Part shown: piece by piece, positions 56,549 to 64,000 of the stretch
How the letters are laid out: every line of letters starts with the position of its first letter
Numbering within the stretch: position 1 is the stretch's first letter
NCBI GenBank assembly: GCA_944989445.1
Contig: CALYLW010000427.1
Coordinates: forward strand, 224,501 to 288,500
Source: Ampullaceana balthica
Lineage: Eukaryota > Mollusca > Gastropoda > Lymnaeidae
Direction of reading: 5' to 3'
Length of the DNA: 64,000 bases
Made by a program: the position numbers and the translations under genes
The notes under the pieces: model-generated
What the model saw: the letters and a program-made list of their open reading frames with translations, nothing else
What the model was told of the DNA's origin: nothing
Database searches by the model: none

Positions 56549-59500
56549 ATTCCCATGATAGGTAAGACCATTCCTATAACTTATAAGCCCATTACCTTGT
56601 TAGTTAAGACCATTGCTATAACTAGTAAGGCCATTTCCTTGTTAGGTAAGACAAATCCTATAACAATTAAGCCCATTTCCTTGTTAGGTAAGACCATTCC
56701 TATAACTTATAAGCCAATTCCCTTGTTAGGTAAGACCAATTCTATAACTTGTAAGCCCATTCCCTTGTTAGGTAAGACCAATCCTATAACTTGTAAGCCC
56801 ATTCCCTTGTTAGGTAAGACCAATCCTATAACTTGTAAGCCCATTCCCTTGTTAGGTAAGACCAATTCTATAACTTGTAAGCCCATTCCCTTGTTAGGTA
56901 AGACCAATCCTATAACTTGTAAGCCCATTCCCTTGTTAGGTAAGACCAATCCTATAACTTGTAAGCCCATTCCCTTGTTAGGTAAGACCAATCCTATAAC
57001 TTGTAAGCCCATTCCCTTGTTAGGTAAGACCAATCCTATAACTTGTAAGCACATTCCCTTGTTAGGTAAGACCAATCCTATAACAAGTAAGTCCATTCCC
57101 TTGCTAGATAAGACCATTCCCTTGTTAGATAAGACCATTCCCTTGTGAGATAAGACCATTCCCTCGTTAGGTAAGACCAATCCTATAACAAGTAAGTCCA
57201 TTCCCTTGCTAGATAAGACCATTCCCTTGTTAGATAAGACCATTCCCTTGTTAGGTAAGACCAATCCTATAACAAGTAAGTCCATTCCCTTGCTAGATAA
57301 GACCATTCCCTTGTTAGATAAGACCATTCCCTTGTTAGATAAGACCATTCCCTTGTTAGGTAAGACCAATCCTATAACAAGTAAGTCCATTCCCTTGCTA
57401 GATAAGACCATTCCCTTGTTAGATAAGACCATTCCCTTGTTAGGTAAGACCAATCCTATAACAAGTAAGTCCATTCCCTTGTTAGATAAGACCATTCCCT
57501 TGTTAGATAAGACCATTCCTTTGTTAGGTAAGACCAATCCTATAACAAGTAAGTCCATTCCCTTGTTAGATAAGACCATTCCCTTGTTAGGTAAGAACAT
57601 TCCCTTGTTAGATAAGACCATTCCCTTGTTAGGTAAGACCAATCCTATAACGTGTAAGCACATTCCCTTGTTAGGTAAGACCAATCCTATAACAAGTAAG
57701 TCCATTCCCTTGCTAGATAAGACCATTCCCTTGTTAGATAAGACCATTCCCTTGTTAGATAAGTCCATTCCCTTGTTAGGTAAGACCAATCCTATAACAA
57801 GTAAGTCCATTCCCTTGTTAGATAAGACCATTCCCTTGTTAGATAAGACCATTCCCTTGTTAGATAAGACCATTCCCTTGTTAGATAAGACCAATCCCTT
57901 GTTAGATAAGACCATTCCCTTGTTAGATAAGACCATTCCCTTGTTAGGTAAGCCCATTCCCTTGTTAGGTAAGGCCAATCCTATAACTTGTAAGCCCATT
58001 CCCTTGTTAGGTAAGACCAATCCTATAACAATTAAGCCCATTCCCTTGTTAGATAAGACCATTCCCTTGTTAGATAAGACCATTCCCTTGTTAGATAAGA
58101 CCATTCCCTTGTTAGATAAGACCATTCCCTTGTTAGATAAGACCATTCCCTTGTTAGATAAGACCATTCCCTTGTTAGATAAGACCATTCCCTTGTTAGG
58201 TAAGCCCATTCCCTTGTTAGGTAAGCACCATTCCCTTGTTAGGTAAGACCATTCCTATAACAAGTAAGCCCATTCCCTTGTTAGGTAAGACCATTCCTAT
58301 AACTAGTAAGCCCATTCCCTTGTTAGGTAAGACCATTCCTATAACAAGTAAGCCCATTCCCTTGTTAGGTAAGCCCATTCCTATACAGTAAGCCCATTCC
58401 CTTGTTAGGTAAGACCATTCCCTTGTAGTAAGCCCATTCCCTTGTTAGGTAAGACCATTCCTTGTTAGTAAGCCCATTCCCTTGTTAGGTAAGACCATTC
58501 CTATAACAAGTAAGCCCATTCCCTTGTTAGGTAAGACCATTCCTATAACAAGTAAGCCCATTCCCTTGTTAGGTAAGACCCATTCCTATAACAAGTAAGC
58601 CCATTCCCTTGTTAGGTAAGCCCATTCCTATAACAAGTAAGCCCATTCCCTTGTTAGGTAAGACCCATTCCTATAACAAGTAAGCCCATTCCCTTGTTAG
58701 GTAAGACCATTCCTATAACAAGTAAGCCCATTCCCTTGTTAGGTAAGCCATTCCCTTGTTAGGTAAGCCCATTCCCTTGTTAGGTAAGCCCATTCCCTTG
58801 TTAGGTAAGACCATTCCTATAACAAGTAAGCCCATTCCCTTGTTAGGTAAGACCATTCCTATAACAAGTAAGCCCATTCCCTTGTTAGGTAAGCCCATTC
58901 CTATAACAAGTAAGCCCATTCCCTTGTTAGGTAAGACCATTCCTATAACAAGTAAGCCCATTCCCTTGTTAGGTAAGACCATTCCTATAAGCCCATTCCC
59001 TGAGTAAGCCCATTCCCTTGTTAGGTAAGACCATTCCTATAACAAGTAAGCCCATTCCCTTGTTAGGTAAGACCATTCCTATAACAAGTAAGCCCATTCC
59101 CTTGTTAGGTAAGACCATTCCTATAACATGTAAGCCCATTCCCTTGTTAGGTAAGCCCATTCCTATAACAAGTAAGCCCATTCCCTTGTTAGGTAAGCCC
59201 ATTCCTATAACAGTAAGCCCATTCCCTTGTTAGGTAAGACCATTCCTATAACGAGTAAGCCCATTCCCTTGTTAGGTAAGACCATTCCTATAACGAGTAA
59301 GCCCATTCCCTTGTTAGGTAAGACCATTCCTATAACGAGTAAGCCCATTCCCTTGTTAGGTAAGCCAATTCCCTTGTTAGGTAAGACCCATTCCCTTGTT
59401 AGGTAAGCCCATTCCCTTGTTAGGTAAGCCCATTCCCTTGTTAGGTAAGCCATTCCCTTGTTAGGTAAGACCATTCCCTTGTTAGGTAAGCCAATTCCCT

Positions 59501-60083
59501 TGTTAGGTAAGCCCATTCCCTTGTTAGGTAAGCCCATTCCCTTGTTAGGTAAGCCCATTCCCTTGTTAGGTAAGACCATTCCTATAACGAGTAAGCCCAT
59601 TCCCTTGTTAGGTAAGACCATTCCTATAACGAGTAAGCCCATTCCCTTGTTAGGTAAGCCCATTCCTATAACAAGTAAGCCCATTCCTATAACAAGTAAG
59701 CCCATTCCCTTGTTAGATAAGCCCATTCCCTTGTTAGGTAAGCCCATTCCCTTGTTAGGTAAGCCCATTCCCTTGTTAGGTAAGACCATTCCTATAACAA
59801 GTAAGCCCATTCCCTTGTTAGGTAAGCCCATTCCCTTGTTAGGTAAGCCCATTCCCTTGTTAGGTAAGCCCATTCCCTTGTTAGGTAAGACCAATCCCTT
59901 GTTAGGTAAGCCAATTCCCTTGTTAGGTAAGACCAATCCCTTGTTAGGTAAGACCAATCCCTTGTTAGGTAAGACCAATCCCTTGTTAGGTAAGACCAAT
60001 CCCTTGTTAGGTAAGCCAATTCCCTTGTTAGGTAAGACCAATCCCTTGTTAGGTAAGACCAATCCCTTGTTAGTTAAGACCAT
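56549..60083. repeat. Satellite of 21-bp units (3.5 kb) with repeated 3'ss/5'ss-like junctions
   Basis: Two interleaved 21-bp units, CCATTCCCTTGTTAGGTAAG(A/C) and CCATTCCTATAACAAGTAAG(C), run for about 168 repeats. A third variant has TTAGATAAG. By eye about 80 units keep TTAG|GTAAG on the gene's sense strand. Period 21 keeps long frames open on both strands, and these are artefacts. Different variants dominate different blocks: the TTAGATAAG type at 57080-58200, the mixed type at 58200-59700, and the pure TTAGGTAAG type at 59800-60080. Confidence 0.97.
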
Positions 60084-60157
60084 CTCATGAAACGTGTTTC
60101 AAACGATAGTTGTTTTATGAACCTTTCATATCTGTGTGAGATTTTATCACGTTAGTC

Positions 60158-60665
60158 ATCATGAACACACATACTCATGTTGATGAATGCCCTCTATCAT
60201 GAACACACATACTCATGTTGATGAATGCCCTCTATCATGAACACACATACTCATGTTGATGAATGCCCTCTATCATGAACACACATACTCATGTTGATGA
60301 ATGCCCTCTATCATGAACACACATACTCATGTTGATGAATGCCCTCTATCATGAACACACATACTCATGTTGATGAATGCCCTCTATCATGAACACACAT
60401 ACTCATGTTGATGAAAGCACTCTTATCATGAACACACATACTCATGTTGATGAATGCCCTCTATCATGAACACACATACTCATGTTGATGAAAGCACTCT
60501 TATCATGAACACACATACTCGTGTTGATGAATGCCCTCTATCATGAACACACATACTCATGTTGATGAAAGCACTCTTATCATGAACACACATACTCGTG
60601 TTGATGAATGCCCTCTATCATGAACACACATACTCATGTTGATGAATGCCCTCTCTATGCCCTCT
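60158..60665. repeat. 38-bp minisatellite running into an exon's 3' splice site
   Basis: About 13 units of TCATGAACACACATACTCAT plus GTTGATGAATGCCCTCTA. A subset alternate with GAAAGCACTCTTA. The last partial units, ATGCCCTCTCT and ATGCCCTCTATCCAG, form the pyrimidine tract and AG of the final exon's acceptor. Confidence 0.95.
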
Positions 60666-60671
60666 ATCCAG

Positions 60672-60813
60672 GCACGTGGAAGAGTACAGATCCTGCCCGC
60701 GACGTGCTCTTGAAAAATCTTGTGGAGTTCATCTGGCCGACTTCATATATAAGCTGGACACTTTGATAAACAAGGATCGATACGCACATGAGATGAAATT
60801 ACATCGATGCTAG
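60672..60813 (+). CDS. Secreted cysteine-rich protein, terminal exon 4
   Basis: The acceptor CCCTCTATCCAG ends at 60671 and the stop TAG is at 60811-60813. The first base completes an Arg codon with exon 3. The translation includes HVEEYRSCPRRALEKSCGVH, then LADFIYKLDTLI and a C-terminal ...KLHRC. Three cysteines are here, so nine are visible in all, and the odd number hints at a missing exon. No transmembrane or GPI-like tail is seen, so a soluble secreted product is likely. The function is unknown. Confidence 0.75.
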
Positions 60814-61058
60814 AGTTCATTTCCAGTTTTTATAACTTATAAAAATATTCCGTTTTTAAATTATTGTTCCTCCAGATCAGCGATGAATCCTAGAAAATAT
60901 GTATTTCTTTGATCATTATCGGATTAAAACTACCCAAAGCTCAAGATTTGTCATTACTTATTTGAGATTATTTACATGAAAAGTATGATTTACTTTTTAT
61001 TTTCAATAATACATTAATGCATAACGAAAATGTATCATTTTGACGACAATTATATATA
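60814..61058 (+). other. Probable 3' UTR of secreted-protein gene
   Basis: The stretch is AT-rich with no clear AATAAA immediately after the stop. The nearest candidates are variant signals only. The UTR end is undetermined. Confidence 0.35.
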
Positions 61059-61064
61059 GATATA

Positions 61065-61120
61065 CTAGAAAATTACCCGCGCTTATCCAGCGGGAGTGTA
61101 TTGCCTGAAACGTTTCATTC
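61065..61120 (-). mobile_element. Helitron 3'-end fragment
   Basis: The complement reads CTCCCGCTGGATAAGCGCGG, then GTAATTTTCTAG followed by T: a GC stem plus CTAG terminus like the Helitron ending at 51027. How far the body extends to the right is unclear. Confidence 0.6.
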
Positions 61121-61394
61121 CGTAGTTGAAAATACGCCAATCATTATTTCTTAAGTGTGTAAGTGCATGTGACGATTTCAGTTCGATCTTTGGTTATAAT
61201 ATAACAAATTTGTGTGCTTAGCTTACTCTTAAGAATGCAATTTACAGTCGGTCAGAAATATACATTTGAAAATGTATTTTTTCTATTTCTGAGACAATTT
61301 TATGTATTACCAAGAGCGCGATGAACCTAAACAAACGATTTAATATGATATTAATTCAATTTAAAATCCTGCTTAGAAAAATACCTCATACCTA

Positions 61395-62826
61395 TAGATC
61401 CATCGTAGCAAGAGATTGCATGTGGAATGGAACTATAGATCCATCGTAGCAAGAGATTGCATGTGGAATGGAACTATAGATCCATCGTAGCAAGAGATTG
61501 CATGTGGAATGGAACTATAGATCCATCGTAGCAAGAGATTGCATGTGGAATGGAACTATAGATCCATCGTAGCAAGAGATTGCATGTGGAATGGAACTAT
61601 AGATCCATCGTAGCAAGAGATTGCATGTGGAATGGAACTATAGATCCATCGTAGCAAGAGATTGCATGTGGAATGGAACTATAGATCCATCGTAGCAAGA
61701 GATTGCATATGGAATGGAACTATAGATCCATCGTAGCAAGAGATTGCATGTGGAATGGAACTATAGATCCATCGTAGCAAGAGATTGCATATGGAATGGA
61801 ACTATAGATCCATCGTAGCAAGAGATTGCATATGGAATGGAACTATAGATCCATCGTAGCAAGAGATTGCATATGGAATGGAACTATAGATCCATCGTAG
61901 CAAGAGATTGCATATGGAATGGAACTATAGATCCATCGTAGCAAGAGATTGCATATGGAATGGAACTATAGATCCATCGTAGCAAGAGATTGCATATGGA
62001 ATGGAACTATAGATCCATCGTAGCAAGAGATTGCATATGGAATGGAACTATAGATCCATCGTAGCAAGAGATTGCATATGGAATGGAACTATAGATCCAT
62101 CGTAGCAAGAGATTGCATATGGAATGGAACTATAGATCCATCGTAGCAAGAGATTGCATATGGAATGGAACTATAGATCCATCGTAGCAAGAGATTGCAT
62201 ATGGAATGGAACTATAGATCCATCGTAGCAAGAGATTGCATATGGAATGGAACTATAGATCCATCGTAGCAAGAGATTGCATATGGAATGGAACTATAGA
62301 TCCATCGTAGCAAGAGATTGCATATGGAATGGAACTATAGATCCATCGTAGCAAGAGATTGCAAATGGAATGGAACTATAGATCCATCGTAGCAAGAGAT
62401 TGCATATGGAATGGAACTATAGATCCATCGTAGCAAGAGATTGCATATGGAATGGAACTATAGATCCATCGTAGCAAGAGATTGCATATGTAATGGAACT
62501 ATAGATCCATCGTATCAAGGCACTGCATATGTAATGGAACTATAGATCCATCGTATCAAGGCATTGCATATGGAATGGAACTATAGATCCATCGTATCAA
62601 GGCATTGCATATGGAATGGAACTATAGATCCATCGTATCAAGGCATTGCATATGGAATGGAACTATAGATCCATCGTATCAAGGCATTGCATATGGAATG
62701 GAACTATAGATCCATCGTATCAAGGCATTGCATATGGAATGGAACTATAGATCCATCGTATCAAGGCATTGCATATGGAATGGAACTATAGATCCATCGT
62801 ATCAAGGCATTGCATATGGAATGGAT
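61395..62826. repeat. Satellite, 41-bp unit, about 35 copies, with ordered variant blocks
   Basis: Units read GGAACTATAGATCCATCGTA plus GCAAGAGATTGCATATGGAAT. The first about 8 copies mostly have CATGTGG, the middle copies CATATGG, and the last about 8 copies have GTATCAAGGCATTGC. The block order suggests successive local amplifications. Confidence 0.97.
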
Positions 62827-63394
62827 CACATGTAGTTTTTAAAACGCTGATTGAACTTTAAAAAAAAATCAAATGAATCAATAAAAATCCTAAATTAAAA
62901 TACATTAAGACTGTTTTTTAAAAAAATATTTTGTTCCGTTTTGTCCCTTTCAGAAAAAATTGTCATATTTACTAATGGATTTCCATACCTAAAACTAAAA
63001 TGTGGCTGTTTTACTAAGAGGTGCAATTCTTTGTTAATTCCCGTTTTCCGATAAGACATATCTTTCAAAAATTTAAAATTCTGTCAAGGAGCACAATTTG
63101 TTTTAAAATCTTGCCCCCTTTTTACCCGTATTTTTTTATGGATGCAAATCATTTAAATAACAATAGACGTGCTATATTTAGAATCTACTTGTAATGCACC
63201 CATTTTCTAGGGGTCAAACTAAGAGTGATTTGTCAATCACTAGCTATTCCTGGAATTTCAAAACATCTGGTTCACATAACTTTCGCCTGCTTTACAATTT
63301 AGTAGATTGGTTTCATTTCAAAGCGTCAGCTTTATGTGGTAAGAAAAACATTGGCTTGATTAATGTGCAGACTATCATTACTTCTTGACAAAGC
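62827..63394. other. AT-rich sequence, nothing recognised
   Basis: A short open frame at 63194-63388 has no conserved features. No transposon is recognised. Confidence 0.4.
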
Positions 63395-63690
63395 AATACA
63401 TCTCAGTTGGATTTAGGGACGTGTAACAGCTGGGCTGAAAGCCATTGTTTAGTGATTAGAAATTTATTCATTCTATTCATTTTGTCAGGGCTTGGTATCC
63501 TAAAAATCTTCGGCATTTTCCCGTCTTGCGAGACGACCATGCATTTCTGTTGTTCAGGATAAAGTAAAACATCTCAGATGAGTATAGGAGCGTGTAACAG
63601 CTGTTAAGAGAGCAATTGTTTTGGGTTAAGCAATTAATTTGTTTTATTTATTTTATCTGGACTTGATATCCTAAAAATAGAATTAATCAG
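63395..63690. repeat. Diverged tandem duplication, about 170-bp unit, 2 copies
   Basis: Shared strings at both copies include CGTGTAACAGCTG, the CAATTGTTT/CCATTGTTTAG region and TATCCTAAAAAT. The copies are spaced about 170 bp and clearly diverged. Confidence 0.7.
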
Positions 63691-63737
63691 TTGGTACTCA
63701 TGGACTTCTGGGGTCGAGAGTTTCTTTATTTATTAGA

Positions 63738-64000
63738 CCGCAGGTTCCCAAACATTTTCGAGTGGCGAACCCTTGTTATGAAAGCCAAGTAACCCGCGAT
63801 CCCAGACATATTTTTACAATTTTGAATCCAGTAATTAACAAAAACTAAGAAAATCGATTTTTAATATATATTATTGTACTTTGTTTACTAATTAATTCAT
63901 TGCAAAATGTTTAAGTTCATGTTATTAACCGGACTCAAAATACGTGTCGAGTTTATGTTAATATCGACATCATGTCATTCTCAATATTGATTTAGTTTAT
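63738..64000. mobile_element. hAT-like element end, continues off the right edge
   Basis: CCGCAGGTTCCCAAACATTT, then TCGAGTGGCGAACCC, resembles the CAGTGGTTCCCAAACTTTTT...GGCGACCC terminus of many hAT elements. Only one end is in the window. Confidence 0.5.

Noticed and set aside
56555..60090. Open frames of 200-500 residues, both strands, with repeated PNKGM or PLLGKT motifs
   Set aside because: They are artefacts of the 21-bp satellite, are present on both strands, and lie inside an intron.
63194..63388. A 64-residue open frame near the right end
   Set aside because: It has average length for chance in AT-rich DNA and no conserved motif.

Overview
The window is animal genomic DNA. It has spliced genes with GT-AG introns, no operons, several families of degenerate transposons, and an exceptional load of intronic minisatellites. 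Gene content and transposon styles (a CR1/Jockey-group LINE with a short tandem-repeat tail, a tRNA-headed SINE, Helitrons, hAT and pogo relics) suggest a lophotrochozoan, most likely a gastropod mollusc. That placement is inference, because nothing in the sequence names the species.

Positions 1-20970 (+ strand) hold the 3' half of one gene, a PITPNM/Nir/RdgB-type membrane-associated phosphatidylinositol transfer protein. I resolve 11 exons whose splice phases all agree and which encode the last 658 residues: the DDHD domain (exons 1-5) and the LNS2 domain (exons 7-11). The N-terminal PITP domain lies off the left edge. The introns hold minisatellites, a nested TIR/pogo transposon pair, a LINE-derived fragment, a nearly intact LINE reverse-transcriptase copy (7250-9160), a MITE, and a tRNA-derived SINE whose 3' tail matches the LINE tail.

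Positions 20971-42300 are 3' UTR and intergenic DNA. They contain short tandem repeats, a 317-bp hAT MITE with a perfect 8-bp target duplication, LINE fragments, a 3.4-kb hAT relic with perfect 8-bp target duplication and transposase remnants, a 4-kb satellite of 32-bp units (34414-38420), a second hAT MITE (39250-39684) and a second, oppositely oriented member of the 3.4-kb hAT family (40042-41510).

Positions 42323-60813 (+ strand) hold a second gene. It encodes a small secreted cysteine-rich protein that I do not recognise, spread over at least four short exons. Its largest intron contains two Helitrons inserted head-to-tail and a LINE copy. Its last intron contains a 3.5-kb array of 21-bp units. 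The right end of the window (61395-64000) has a 41-bp satellite and the start of another hAT-like repeat.

The most striking pattern is the link between minisatellites and splice junctions. In PITPNM exons 8 and 10 the repeat unit is a copy of the exon end plus its 5' splice site. At two other exons the 3' splice site is built from repeat-unit sequence. The 21-bp array in gene 2 repeats a joined 3'ss/5'ss (TTCCCTTGTTAG|GTAAGA), the architecture of a recursive-splicing ratchet point, about 80 times on the sense strand.
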